A stretch of DNA of 64,000 nucleotides from Rhodospirillaceae bacterium (GCA_002709955.1 PAQY01000013.1:62001-126000); one strand, 5' to 3'; counted from the first letter of the stretch, positions 38,833-49,099 are shown. Program-made: numbers and translations. Notes: generated by a model from the sequence alone, not told the origin.

Positions 38833-40017
38833 ATGATGTTAGTACGCCTTGCCGCGCCGTTTTTCGCGCTTTTTCTATTGCTCGCGGCGCCACCTGCGGT
38901 AACGGCTCAGAACCTGCCTCCGGAGGTTCAGTTTGATTTGCTGGTCCAGAAGCTGGCCAGCGAGATCAAGAATGAGCGCTGGAACTCAGCACTTGCGACC
39001 GTCGAAGAGTTGAGGGACAGCAACACCGATCTTCCCGATAGTTTCCTGCATTTTGAAGCGCAGGCCAATCTGAATGCAGGCAACCCCAACGCGGCGGAGC
39101 AGGCATGGATCGCCTATGTCAGTGCAACCGGACGGCAAGGCAAATATTATACTGAAGCCCTTGCCGGAATCATTGAGGCTCAGCAGTCGGATTCCTATGT
39201 GCAAATGGCTGAAGGAGAGTTCATGGACTGCGGCGGCTGTCCGATAATGGTTCCCTTGAATCCGGGGGTCGGTGCCCTCATCAAAGACGATAGAAAAACT
39301 TCATCGTTTGCGGATGGACTAGACGAGCGAACCATAAGGAAAATAAACATCGAATATGCATTCGCGATCAGTAAATTTGAAGTTACCTATGCCCAATATA
39401 AAAGGTTCATAGAAGAATCTGGATATGAACCGAGTTCAAACTGTTGGGTCTACGTCAGTGGAGACAAACATAAGGTAATATCAGAAAGTATCCCTGGACG
39501 ATCATGGCGCAATTCCTTCAGAAAGGTATTTGATAACCAGCCAGTCGGGTGCATAAACTGGCACGAAGCGAAGGCGTACACTGCGTGGCTCTCCGAGAAA
39601 ACGGGGCACGTCTACAGACTACCAACGTATGTTGAGTGGGAATACGCCACCCGGTCCGGGACGGATTCAATATGGTTTTGCGGTAATAATCCAGACTGCC
39701 TGGATAGCGTTGCATGGCACCGGGGCAACTATTCCGAATTCTCTGCCCCGGCCGTGGGCACCAAGAATCCCAACCAATGGGGCTTGCACGACACGCTTGG
39801 CAGCGTGTGGGAATGGGTTGAGGATTGTTACGTTGGATTTGACAAATTCCCAACCGATGGCAGTGCGCACTCTGCAGAACCGGAATGCAGTCGTATCATT
39901 CGCGGTGCAGGTTTTGTTAATCCGTTGGTGGAAATGCCCATAAGCCGCGTGATCGATTTTAAACCGACAAACAATAATTGGATTGTCGGAATCCGCGTAG
40001 TGCGGGAGCTTCGCTAA
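38833..40017 (+). CDS. Secreted FGE-sulfatase/SUMF1 domain protein
   Basis: FAISKFEVTYAQYKRFIEESGY, PVGCINWHEAKAYTAWLSEKTGHVYRLPTYVEWEYATRSG, NQWGLHDTLGSVWEWVEDCY, RGAGFVNP; N-terminal signal peptide. Confidence 0.88.
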   Translation: MMLVRLAAPFFALFLLLAAPPAVTAQNLPPEVQFDLLVQKLASEIKNERWNSALATVEELRDSNTDLPDSFLHFEAQANLNAGNPNAAEQAWIAYVSATGRQGKYYTEALAGIIEAQQSDSYVQMAEGEFMDCGGCPIMVPLNPGVGALIKDDRKTSSFADGLDERTIRKINIEYAFAISKFEVTYAQYKRFIEESGYEPSSNCWVYVSGDKHKVISESIPGRSWRNSFRKVFDNQPVGCINWHEAKAYTAWLSEKTGHVYRLPTYVEWEYATRSGTDSIWFCGNNPDCLDSVAWHRGNYSEFSAPAVGTKNPNQWGLHDTLGSVWEWVEDCYVGFDKFPTDGSAHSAEPECSRIIRGAGFVNPLVEMPISRVIDFKPTNNNWIVGIRVVRELR

Positions 40018-40294
40018 AAAGAATGCAAATAGACGGAACTGTGTACATTTTCACTAGAGTCGATGCGCACGGATATGGGCAGCCCCGACGCGCCTCTTTG
40101 TCCTTTTTAAATCAGAGGTTCCTAGTGACCTGACAAGTTCACCAGTCTAAACTGTGCGACTTGGTCCGATGTTTCAAGAATGCCGTCACGCATTTCTGTC
40201 TTTTCTCTGGATCAAAGTGTTGGACCCGTGGTCCAAAACGCTCTTTTCTGTGCATTCGAAGGTTAAAACGCTACCGCATTGAAAAAAATAAAAA

Positions 40295-40371
40295 TGGTGT
40301 CCCCGACAGGAATCGAACCTGTGGCCTTAGGATTAGGAATCCTACGCTCTATCCTACTGAGCTACGAGGAC
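40295..40371 (-). tRNA. tRNA-Arg (anticodon CCT), CCA encoded
   Basis: GTCCTCG TA GCTC AGTAGGATA GAGC G TAGGATTCCTAATCCTA AGGCC ACAGG TTCGATT CCTGT CGGGGAC A CCA; all four stems pair. Confidence 0.96.
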
Positions 40372-40436
40372 ACGCGACCGGGGCTATAGCACAGGTCGGA
40401 TTGGCTTACCAAGCGCCAGTTTTTGCAGGCCCGGCC

Positions 40437-40883
40437 TTACCATGATCCCGTATTGGGCATGGAGCCCCAGGGTTCTTCGACGGCCAGTTTTTCGCCCCGT
40501 TGCAGCAATTCGATGGAGATGCCGTCGGGGGAGCGGATGAAGGCCATATAGCCGTCGCGGGGCGGGCGGTTGATGGTGACACCCTGATGCATCAGGCTTT
40601 GGCAGGTCTCGTAAATGTTATCGACGCGGAAGGCCAGATGGCCAAAATTGCGGCCGCCCTGATAGTCTTCCGGATCCCAGTTATAGGTCAGTTCCAGCAA
40701 GGGCGCGCGCTGGGCATCGGCATTGGCCTTGTCGTCTGGTGCACACAGCATAACCAGGGTGAAACGGCCCTTTTCGCTTTCCGTGCGGCTGTGTTCCTGC
40801 ATGCCCAGCTTGTTGCAGTAGAAATCCAGGCTTTCGTCCAGGTTGGAGACGCGCACCATCGTGTGTAGATATTGTAGTCCCAT
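40437..40883 (-). CDS. gloA: Glyoxalase I / lactoylglutathione lyase
   Basis: [57 protein letters not shown]. Confidence 0.92.
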   Translation of the reverse strand: MGLQYLHTMVRVSNLDESLDFYCNKLGMQEHSRTESEKGRFTLVMLCAPDDKANADAQRAPLLELTYNWDPEDYQGGRNFGHLAFRVDNIYETCQSLMHQGVTINRPPRDGYMAFIRSPDGISIELLQRGEKLAVEEPWGSMPNTGSW

Positions 40884-40971
40884 GAGCCAAAAGCTCCTCT
40901 TATCAGCATGAGTGTCTGGGGCATTAGGTAGCGGTGCGACCCCTTCAGGGCAACCCCATGGCGGGTAAATC

Positions 40972-42282
40972 CTATCGCAAGTGACCAAACAACAACAGAC
41001 AGGCCCCGACAGCAGCCGCAATACCGGCGGCATCTGCGGCGAGCGCAGCAAACAGGGCGTGCCGGACGCGACGAATCTGAACCGCCCCGAAATAGACTGC
41101 CAGGACATAGAATGTCGTTTCGGTCGATCCCTGCAATGTCGTGACCAGATAGCCCGTATAGCTGTCGGGCCCGATCATCGGGTCGGTGATAATGGCGACC
41201 ATGATGCCATAGGCACCAGAGCCGCTGAGCGGACGCATCAGGGCCATGGGCAGGGCTTCGGCTGGCAGGCCAAAGGGGGCGGTGATCAGGCCGATGGGCT
41301 CGATCAACAGCGCCATGGCCCCCGACGCCCGGAACATGCCAACCGCCACCAGGATGGCGACCAGATAGGGGATGATCTTGATCGCAACGCCAAAGCCGTC
41401 TTTCGCGCCCTCCACAAAGCTTTCATAGATCGGCACGCCGCGCAGCATGCCGAAGCTGAGAAAGGCGATCATCAGGCCCGGAATGATCCAGGGGGCAATG
41501 GCGGGACCAAAGAAGATCGTCAGGGGGACGAAACCGATCAACGCGCCCAAAGCCAGGGCGGAGGCCCAAAGCGGATAGGCCGCACTGGCATCGGCGGGCA
41601 GGGCTTCTTGTGGCTCGATCGGGTCTTCTGGCTCAGTCAGCGCATCGTGTGCTGGGGCCTTGAACCGTCCTTGCAGCAGTTTCGCGGTGACAATGGCAAT
41701 TGTGGTGGAACAGATCGTCGCGATCAGGGTGGTGGCGACAATGCCAGCCGGATCGTTGGAGCCAGAGGCCGCACGGATCGCAATCACCCCTGTGGGCAGC
41801 AGCGTGACGGAGGATGTGTTGATCGCCAGGAACAGCGCCATGGCATTGGTGGCGGTCCCCTTATGGGGGTTCAGGCGGTCCAGTTCCTGCATTGCGCGAA
41901 TGCCAAACGGGGTGGCTGCATTGCCCAGACCCAACGCATTGGCGGAGATGTTCATGATCATCGCACCCATGGCCGGATGGTCGGCTGGCACATCTGGAAA
42001 CAGGCGCACCATCAAGGGGCGCAGCAGTTTCGCGATGATGCGCAACAGGCCCCCAGCCTCCGCCACCTTCATCAGCCCCAGGAACAGCGCCATGACGCCA
42101 ATCAGACCCAAAGCCAGGGTGACGGACGATTCCGCCGTGCCGATCATGGACAGGCCCAAATGCTCCATCGGGGCCTTGGCGGCTTCTTCGCCTGCGGCCA
42201 CAATCGGGGTCACCCAGGTCACCTGTTGATAGGCCGCGACCACAAATGAGATAGCGACCATGGCGAAGAATATATAGTTCAT
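40972..42282 (-). CDS. Spore maturation (SpmA-SpmB fused) nucleoside-recognition membrane protein
   Basis: [32 protein letters not shown] (SpmA) followed by a second half [46 protein letters not shown] (SpmB). Confidence 0.88.
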   Translation of the reverse strand: MNYIFFAMVAISFVVAAYQQVTWVTPIVAAGEEAAKAPMEHLGLSMIGTAESSVTLALGLIGVMALFLGLMKVAEAGGLLRIIAKLLRPLMVRLFPDVPADHPAMGAMIMNISANALGLGNAATPFGIRAMQELDRLNPHKGTATNAMALFLAINTSSVTLLPTGVIAIRAASGSNDPAGIVATTLIATICSTTIAIVTAKLLQGRFKAPAHDALTEPEDPIEPQEALPADASAAYPLWASALALGALIGFVPLTIFFGPAIAPWIIPGLMIAFLSFGMLRGVPIYESFVEGAKDGFGVAIKIIPYLVAILVAVGMFRASGAMALLIEPIGLITAPFGLPAEALPMALMRPLSGSGAYGIMVAIITDPMIGPDSYTGYLVTTLQGSTETTFYVLAVYFGAVQIRRVRHALFAALAADAAGIAAAVGACLLLFGHLR

Positions 42283-42465
42283 TGACGCCCCATCCTCTGT
42301 TTACATCAGCAACACGCGATTCGAAGAATTTGTCGAGCAGGTCACATCTGTTTTACCTGCGGTCGGTCAGATAGGGGGGCATTTCCACTTGCATGACTGC
42401 GCCAGTTCACGCTCAATCCTCCTGTGTTTTGTGTTCCGTCGGGTGGCACGATTGGGGGGCGTTAT

Positions 42466-43899
42466 ATGCGAATAACGACAATTGTCTGGGGAGTTCTGCC
42501 CTGTATCGCCATTCTGGGGCTGACCCCATCGGCCTTCGCCCATACGTCAGAAAGTGGCTATATCCTGTTATTGCCCACCGAATATTACCTGTTGGGCGGC
42601 ACCTTGTCGGTTGCCTTGTCCTTTCTGATCCTGTCGCTGACAGCCCCGAAAGCAGTGGTTGCGGGGTATCAGGGCTACCTCTCGCTGCCCTGGATTCCAG
42701 CGGGAGTGTTCGACACCGTGCTGTCAGCGGTCGGGTTCATTCTGTTTGCCGGATTGTTGTATTGCGGGGTTGAGGGCGCGCGAGATCCCCTGACGAATCC
42801 TTTACCCATGGTGATATGGTCTGTGGGATGGGTTGGTGTGACGGTTGCCCATGCGGTGTTTGGGAATTTCTGGTCCGTGCTAAATCCCTGGCGGTTTCCG
42901 GTGCGGATGCTGCGCCGCCTCGCGGGGGCTGCGGCAGAGGGAAATGGGCCCGTTGCCCTGCCTGATTGGGTTAAGGGATGGCCCGCTATACTGCTGTTGA
43001 TGGGGATCGCCTGGTATGAATTGGTGTCTTTATCACCAGAGGACCCCGATCTTCTGGCATTTTGGGTTTCGGTCTATTGGGTCATTGGATTCATCGGCTG
43101 CCTGATCTTTGGTGAGGCCGTCTGGTTGCGTTCCGGCGAACCGCTTTCGGTTCTGTTTCGCTATCTATCGCTGTTGGCACCGTTTTCTGTGGAGACGAAG
43201 GACGGGGGGCGGCGGGTTCTGTACCTGTCGAAGCCGGGCAGGCGGGTGCTTGAGGCATCGCCGCCAACGGTGCCCTTCATGCTGTTTCTGCTGCTCAGCC
43301 TGGCAACGGTCAGTTTTGATGGCCTGAGCATGACATTCTGGTGGCTGGGCCTGAATGATATAAATCCGTTGGAATTTCCTGGGCGTTCTGCGGTGACAGG
43401 GATCAACACGGTTGGATTGGTGTTGGCCTGGACCGGACTGGCCTGTCTGTATTGTGCAGCAGTCTGGACGGGGGAGCGGTTGCGCGGTGCCCAGGATGTC
43501 CGCGCGGCGCTTGGATTGATGGTCTTGTCGATCCTGCCTATTTCTCTGGCCTACCATTTTGCGCATTACCTGACCTATTTTCTGGTAAACGGGCAATGGG
43601 TGCTGATCGCACTGAATGATCCGCTTGCCACCGGCGCGAACCTGTTGGGCTTACAGGGCTTTCGGGTGACGACATCCTTTCTGAACATGCCAGATACAGT
43701 GGAGAGACTCTGGCAGGCTCAGGTTGCTGCAATCACCATCGGTCATATCTGGGCGGTCGTGCTGGCCCATGGCCTGAGCCATCGTCTGGCTGGTGGGCGG
43801 GCCTCACGCCATCTGATCGGGCAAATTCCCCTGGGTGTGTTGATGGTGGGCTATACTTTGTTTGGATTGTGGCTTCTATCCTCTCCCACAGGGGGATAA
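42466..43899 (+). CDS. Polytopic membrane protein of unknown function
   Basis: Signal-like N-terminus followed by many hydrophobic helices; start MRITTIVWGVLPCIAILGL preferred. Confidence 0.7.
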   Translation: MRITTIVWGVLPCIAILGLTPSAFAHTSESGYILLLPTEYYLLGGTLSVALSFLILSLTAPKAVVAGYQGYLSLPWIPAGVFDTVLSAVGFILFAGLLYCGVEGARDPLTNPLPMVIWSVGWVGVTVAHAVFGNFWSVLNPWRFPVRMLRRLAGAAAEGNGPVALPDWVKGWPAILLLMGIAWYELVSLSPEDPDLLAFWVSVYWVIGFIGCLIFGEAVWLRSGEPLSVLFRYLSLLAPFSVETKDGGRRVLYLSKPGRRVLEASPPTVPFMLFLLLSLATVSFDGLSMTFWWLGLNDINPLEFPGRSAVTGINTVGLVLAWTGLACLYCAAVWTGERLRGAQDVRAALGLMVLSILPISLAYHFAHYLTYFLVNGQWVLIALNDPLATGANLLGLQGFRVTTSFLNMPDTVERLWQAQVAAITIGHIWAVVLAHGLSHRLAGGRASRHLIGQIPLGVLMVGYTLFGLWLLSSPTGG

Positions 43900-44032
43900 T
43901 GTGGCAAAATCGATCACAGACACTAGACACAAATTCATTTGTATGCGTACGATTTTTCCAAAGACCGTCGCATGCTTGGGGAAAGCCGGTAGACGAGTCT
44001 ATAAACATCAAGTCTGAACAGGAGACTTCGCG

Positions 44033-45349
44033 ATGACTGAACAGAAGACAAACAGCACCAAGACAAAGCATTTTACGCGTCGGGACACGCTGAAAACACT
44101 AGGGGCTGCGGCTGGTTTGGCCGCCGGGTCCCACCTGATGCCGCTGTCTGGTCGATATGCCCAGGCACAGAGCAGTGAGCCGATTAGAATCGGGTTCCAG
44201 GCCCACCGCACCGGCATCGGTGCATCCTATGGCCGCTGGTACGAGCGCACCACGATGGCGGCTGCACAATTGATCAATGACGCGGGCGGGATCAATGGTC
44301 GCCCGATTGAAATCGTGACCGAAGATGATGGCACCGATCCCAAGCGCGGCGCGGAAGTGGTCGAAAAATTCGCCATTCAGCATAAGACAGATATCGTGTT
44401 TGGTACCTTGTTCAGCCATGTCGTGATCGGGTCCGCCCCACGTGCAGGCGAATTGAAGATCCCGTATTTTGTGGTCAGCGAGGGACACCATGTCGCCAGT
44501 GGCAAGCTGAACCGCTATGTCCTGCAGCCCGGTATTACGGATGTGAAAAGCCAGGTTCAATCCATGGCACCCTGGGTTGGCAGCAATCTGGGTAAAAAGG
44601 TCACGATGATCTACCCGGACTTTGCCTTTGGACATGATCACCGCGATTACTTCTCTGCGGCCATTGCGGCGCAGGGTGGTGAGGTGATTGAGAAAATTGC
44701 AATTCCACCGACGGAGCAGTCTTTCTTCAAATACTTCCCCCGCATCCCCAAGGAAACCGAAGTCCTGTACCATGTCATGGTCGGGCCGGGCGTTTTGACC
44801 TTTGTGAAGGAATTGGGTGAATTCTTTGGCAGCGACCGTCCGCAAATCTTCGGCTTTATCGACAGTCTGGAAGCCGTTGATCTGGCCAATCCGGGCCTGG
44901 AAGCACTGGAAGGAACCTATTTCTGGGAAGGCTTCCCGCGCTATGCCCAGAATGATGGGGCCAATCCGCATGATGCCTTCTATCGGGAAAAGGTCGGCGT
45001 TGATGCCAATGGGGCCAGCCTGAGTGATCCAAAGGATATCTCCACCTATGCCCATATGTTTGGGTGCTGGGAGACCCTGTATATCATCAAACAGGGTATG
45101 GAAGCGGCAGACTATAAAGGCCCAGCGGATCGCGCCAAATTGATCGAAGCCGTTGAGAGCTTCACGGACTTCCCGGAAGGACCGGAACATCCGCAGGGTG
45201 CGAAAATCTTCAATGGTCAAACCCACCAGGTTTTTGGCATTCAGAATATCAGCCAGGTTACCGATGGGAAGCTGAAGGTCGTTCACCGCACCTCCATCGA
45301 AGACAGCCTGTACGAGCCGGAAGTCGATTATACGAAGATGGCATTCTAG
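44033..45349 (+). CDS. Branched-chain amino-acid-type ABC transporter substrate-binding protein
   Basis: TAT-like FTRRDTLKTLGAAAGLAAG; QLINDAGGINGRPIEIVTEDDGTDPKRGAEVVEKF. Confidence 0.88.
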   Translation: MTEQKTNSTKTKHFTRRDTLKTLGAAAGLAAGSHLMPLSGRYAQAQSSEPIRIGFQAHRTGIGASYGRWYERTTMAAAQLINDAGGINGRPIEIVTEDDGTDPKRGAEVVEKFAIQHKTDIVFGTLFSHVVIGSAPRAGELKIPYFVVSEGHHVASGKLNRYVLQPGITDVKSQVQSMAPWVGSNLGKKVTMIYPDFAFGHDHRDYFSAAIAAQGGEVIEKIAIPPTEQSFFKYFPRIPKETEVLYHVMVGPGVLTFVKELGEFFGSDRPQIFGFIDSLEAVDLANPGLEALEGTYFWEGFPRYAQNDGANPHDAFYREKVGVDANGASLSDPKDISTYAHMFGCWETLYIIKQGMEAADYKGPADRAKLIEAVESFTDFPEGPEHPQGAKIFNGQTHQVFGIQNISQVTDGKLKVVHRTSIEDSLYEPEVDYTKMAF

Positions 45350-45358
45350 GGACCTTAG

Positions 45359-45494
45359 AAAGCCCCTGTCACCCCGGACGTGTTCCGGGGTCCAATGCGA
45401 TTGGCAGGAAATGCCCAGGTTGCTCTGGAGTCCTGACTGCGCGGAATGACGGGACATGGTGTGGTTTCCTCTCTCCCACCGTGGGAGAGAGGAA
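45359..45494. repeat. Palindromic intergenic repeat element(s)
   Basis: AAAGCCCCTGTCACCCCGGACgtgttCCGGGGTCC...GCGGAATGACGGG, then perfect palindrome TTCCTCTCTCCCAC-c-GTGGGAGAGAGGAA at 45466..45494. Confidence 0.75.
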
Positions 45495-45544
45495 CTTCAG
45501 AAATGAAGCTTCGGAATTCTATCCGGCAAGGACATTTTGATTCC

Positions 45545-46426
45545 ATGGATTTTGGACCTTATTTGCTTCTCGCCACGCTGGAAGGGGCTGTTCAGGCGGC
45601 GGTTCTGGCACTGACAGCCCTAGGCCTGTCGCTGGTGTTTGGTGTCATGCGCGTGGTCAATGTCGCCCATGGCGAATTCTTTATGTTAGGGGCGGTGCTG
45701 GCCTGGTGGATTTCCAGCCTGTTGACCGGAACGCCGCTTTTCGGATTTCTGGCGGCGCTGATTTTTGCCCCCTTGATTGTCGGGGGGCTGGCAGCTGTCG
45801 CAGATCGCCTGATCTTGAAGCGCCTGAAGTATGACCCGGAGGCGACAATCGTCGCGACGATAGGGCTGTTGTACATTATTCAGCAGGGGGCCCTGACGCT
45901 GTATGGGCCTGATGCACGCCCGGTCGCAGCCCCGTTTGATTTTCGTGTCAGCTTCCCGTGGTTTGGCTATTCCGGATATAAGATTTCGGTGATCCTGACC
46001 TGTATGGTGATGCTGTTGGGGGTTTGGGCCTTGTTGACCCGAACCCGCATCGGCCTGATCATGCGGGCGACCCAATATGACAGGGAAACCGCCCAGGCTT
46101 TCGGCATCCCTGTTGCGCGGGTCTATACGGGTGTTTTTGCCTTCGGGGCGATGCTGGCCGCCGTGGCGGCCGTGTTGATCGTGCCGACACAACAGGCCTA
46201 TTACCTGATGGGGCTGGATCCATTGTTGCTATCTTTCATCGTGGTGATTATCGGCGGGTTGGGCAGTTTGAAAGGGACCGTGCTGGCCGCCGTTGTGATC
46301 GGGTTAAGCGACGGCATTATCACGATCTTCTTTGATCCGACCCTGGCAAAGATCCTTTCCACAATACTGGTTGCGATGATTCTGGTCTTCCGACCGACAG
46401 GCCTGTTTGGGACGGCAACACGATGA
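45545..46426 (+). CDS. livH: Branched-chain amino-acid-type ABC permease
   Basis: LGLSLVFGVMRVVNVAHGEFFMLGA; track start overlaps the repeat, so MDFGPYLLL is preferred. Confidence 0.88.
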   Translation: MDFGPYLLLATLEGAVQAAVLALTALGLSLVFGVMRVVNVAHGEFFMLGAVLAWWISSLLTGTPLFGFLAALIFAPLIVGGLAAVADRLILKRLKYDPEATIVATIGLLYIIQQGALTLYGPDARPVAAPFDFRVSFPWFGYSGYKISVILTCMVMLLGVWALLTRTRIGLIMRATQYDRETAQAFGIPVARVYTGVFAFGAMLAAVAAVLIVPTQQAYYLMGLDPLLLSFIVVIIGGLGSLKGTVLAAVVIGLSDGIITIFFDPTLAKILSTILVAMILVFRPTGLFGTATR

Positions 46427-47370
46427 GCGGGATCTTTAACAAGGCACTGATGGTGCATTTGGGCCTGATCGTTGTGCTGCTGGCGTTGCATTTCATCCTG
46501 CCGGCCTATCACCATGTCAGTCTGGCGCGAATCATGGTGCTGGCTGTCTATGCGCTGGGGTTCAATCTGCTCTTTGGCTATACCGGATTGCTCAGCCTGG
46601 GCCATGCACTGTTCTTCGCAGCGGGTCTGTATGGCGCAGGCCTGTCGATGCAGTTTTTCCAATGGACGGCGGGGCCAGGTTTCGTCTTTGGCCTGTTCTG
46701 TGCCATTGCGGTGGCAACGCTGATCGGCATGTTGGCCCTGCGGACGGTGGGTGTATCCTTCATGATTGTGACCATGATGTTCGCCCAGGTCGGATATCTG
46801 CTGATCCTGTATTACAACGAATACACAAGGGGCGATGAAGGCTTCGTGATCCTGCGGGAATTGCGGGTCTTAGGACCCCTTGATCTGTCGGCGGAAGATA
46901 TACGCTATCTGGTGGCCTTGGCCCTTTTGGCGGCGGCGATTCTGATCAAGCTGGCACTGGTTCGGTCCCCAACCGGTCGTATCCTGATTGCTATTCGTGA
47001 AAATGAGGAACGCACCCGGATGCTGGGCTATGACCCGTTTCGGTACAAGTTGATGGCGATGGTGATTTCCGGGGCCTTTGCGGGGGCAGCAGGGGCGGCC
47101 TATGGCATTCTGTTTGGCTATGTCGGGGCCAGCTTCGCGTCCATTCAGTATTCTATTCTGCCCCTGTTATATGTCCTGATGGGGGGGGCGGGCGTCGTGC
47201 TGGGGCCATTATTGGGGACGATTGCAATGTTCTATCTGATTGATATCGCCAGCGGGATGACCTCTGCCTATCTGTTTTTTGTGGGGCTTGCTCTGGTGTT
47301 CCTGATCCTGGTCGCCCCAAAGGGCCTGTTGGGAACTGTGCGAGAACGGTGGGCACCGTGGCTGCCATGA
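46423..47370 (+). CDS. livM: Branched-chain amino-acid-type ABC permease
   Basis: ALGFNLLFGYTGLLSLGHALFFAAGLYG. Confidence 0.9.
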   Translation: MSGIFNKALMVHLGLIVVLLALHFILPAYHHVSLARIMVLAVYALGFNLLFGYTGLLSLGHALFFAAGLYGAGLSMQFFQWTAGPGFVFGLFCAIAVATLIGMLALRTVGVSFMIVTMMFAQVGYLLILYYNEYTRGDEGFVILRELRVLGPLDLSAEDIRYLVALALLAAAILIKLALVRSPTGRILIAIRENEERTRMLGYDPFRYKLMAMVISGAFAGAAGAAYGILFGYVGASFASIQYSILPLLYVLMGGAGVVLGPLLGTIAMFYLIDIASGMTSAYLFFVGLALVFLILVAPKGLLGTVRERWAPWLP

Positions 47371-48104
47371 CGACATTATTGCAAACCAGAAACCTGTCGA
47401 AGAATTTTGGCGGCCTTGCGGCGGTCCAGTCCGTTGATTTTGATCTGCAGCAGGGTGAAATCCGGGCCATTATCGGGCCGAATGGGGCGGGGAAATCCAC
47501 CCTGGTTGGGCTGATCAGCGGACGAATTGCGCCCAGTGCTGGAACCATCGCCTTTCAGGGGCAATCCATCACCAAATTGCCCGCCCATGCCCGTGTTGCG
47601 CGGGGAATTGCCTATACATTTCAGATCACCAGCATTTTTGCCAATCTGACATGCCGTGAGAACATCCTGTTGCCTGCCCAGCGCGCGGCGGTGGCGGCAT
47701 CTGGACTGTTCGGGCGCGTGGATGAGGCAGCGCTGATCACCCGCGCGGATGAGATATTGGCCCGGGTCGGGCTGGGCGATCAGGCCGATACCAAGGCGAA
47801 AGAGATGGCCTATGGGCATCAGCGTTTGCTGGAAGTCGGGATGGGGCTGGCATTGCACGCGAAATTGCTGATCCTGGATGAGCCGACACAGGGCCTGTCG
47901 GATTCCGAAATTGCCAATTTTATTGATCTTATCCGAACCGTGTCCAAGGAGACGACCATCCTGTTGATTGAGCATAATATGACGGTCGTGATGGATCTGG
48001 CCCAACGGATCACGGTGATGAATTTTGGTCAGGTTCTGGCCGAAGGCACGCCGGAAGAAATCCGCGCCAATCCCGCTGTTCAAACCGCGTATCTGGGGGG
48101 ATAG
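47367..48104 (+). CDS. livG: ABC transporter ATP-binding protein
   Basis: GPNGAGKSTLVGLISGRI, YGHQRLLEVGMGLALHAKLLILDEPTQGLSDSE. Confidence 0.9.
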   Translation: MTTLLQTRNLSKNFGGLAAVQSVDFDLQQGEIRAIIGPNGAGKSTLVGLISGRIAPSAGTIAFQGQSITKLPAHARVARGIAYTFQITSIFANLTCRENILLPAQRAAVAASGLFGRVDEAALITRADEILARVGLGDQADTKAKEMAYGHQRLLEVGMGLALHAKLLILDEPTQGLSDSEIANFIDLIRTVSKETTILLIEHNMTVVMDLAQRITVMNFGQVLAEGTPEEIRANPAVQTAYLGG

Positions 48105-48107
48105 GCG

Positions 48108-48803
48108 ATGCTGACAGTCACAGATATCGATTGCTTCTATGGCGACGTGCAGGTGTTGCGGAAATTTTCACTATCGGCGGCCTCTGGGGAAATCCTGTGT
48201 CTGCTTGGGCGCAATGGTGCGGGGAAGACGACGGCGCTGAAAGCAATCATGGGTCTGGTGCCGCCGCGTTTGGGCACAGTGCTTGTCGATGATGTCGATC
48301 TGACAAAACTGCCCGCCCATGCCGCCCCGAAATACGGATTGGGCTATGTCCCCCAGGGGCGACGGCTGTTTTCGGAACTGACGGTCGCGGAGAATATTGA
48401 AATTGGCCTGATGGCGACCGGGCAGGGTAAGCCGACCCGTGATCGGGTGCTGGACCTGTTTCCGGTCTTGCGTGAACGGCTATCTCAGGTGTCTGGCAAG
48501 TTAAGCGGGGGGGAACAACAGATGTTGGCCATGGCCCGCGCCTTGTGCACGGAACCCAAGGTTCTGTTGATGGACGAACCGACGGAAGGATTACAGCCAT
48601 CCATGATTTCCAAGATTCGAGAGGTCGTCCTGTCCCTCAAGCAAACAGGCGTTGCCGTTGTTCTGGTGGAACAGCGCGTCGATGCCGTCCTGCCGGTCGC
48701 GGATTATGTCGCCTTCATCGAAAACGGTGTCAATCGTGAGAGCGTGCCCGTGCAGCAATTGCGCGACGACCCAAGCCTGCTGCACCGTTATGTCGGTGTT
48801 TGA
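48108..48803 (+). CDS. livF: ABC transporter ATP-binding protein
   Basis: GRNGAGKTTALKAIMGLV, LGYVPQGRRLFSELTVAENIEIGL. Confidence 0.9.
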   Translation: MLTVTDIDCFYGDVQVLRKFSLSAASGEILCLLGRNGAGKTTALKAIMGLVPPRLGTVLVDDVDLTKLPAHAAPKYGLGYVPQGRRLFSELTVAENIEIGLMATGQGKPTRDRVLDLFPVLRERLSQVSGKLSGGEQQMLAMARALCTEPKVLLMDEPTEGLQPSMISKIREVVLSLKQTGVAVVLVEQRVDAVLPVADYVAFIENGVNRESVPVQQLRDDPSLLHRYVGV

Positions 48804-48945
48804 ACGGTCAGTCTGTAGGAATATTGTCATTTCCGCGCAGGCGGAAATCCAGAGATATAGGCAAGAATGATGAGTGCCGCTCTGGACCCCGGATCAAGTC
48901 CGGGGTGACCTTGAATGCTTGATCCGTTATGTCGGTGTTTGAACG
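48785..48945. repeat. Palindromic repeat element bracketed by a 22-bp direct repeat
   Basis: CCGTTATGTCGGTGTTTGAACG at 48785..48806 and 48924..48945; between them the hairpins ATTTCCGCgcagGCGGAAAT and GGACCCCGGATCAAGTCCGGGGTGACC. Confidence 0.85.
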
Positions 48946-48998
48946 TGCATGTATTTGTCTGCGCCCGTGACGGAGGGGGTTTGACAATTCGCACATTT

Positions 48999-49099
48999 CT
49001 CATCCTGAGGAGCGGCGACGCCGCGTCTCGAAGGAGGGATTGTAAGTCGGGTGCTTTCAGGGGGCGCATCCTTCGAGACGCTGCGCTCCTCAGGATGAG
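48999..49099. repeat. Long inverted repeat element
   Basis: CTCATCCTGAGGAGCG...CGTCTCGAAGGA paired with TCCTTCGAGACG..GCGCTCCTCAGGATGAG. Confidence 0.8.

Noticed and set aside
40161-40445. ORF GVPDRNRTCGLRIRNPTLYPTELRGHA
   Set aside because: Classic false ORF reading through the complement of the tRNA-Arg gene.
40981-42249. 422-aa plus-strand ORF rich in Gln, His and Asp
   Set aside because: Antisense shadow of the SpmAB-like membrane protein; composition is the complement of hydrophobic codons.
44099-45457. 452-aa minus-strand ORF
   Set aside because: Antisense to a well-supported TAT-exported binding protein; no family signature.
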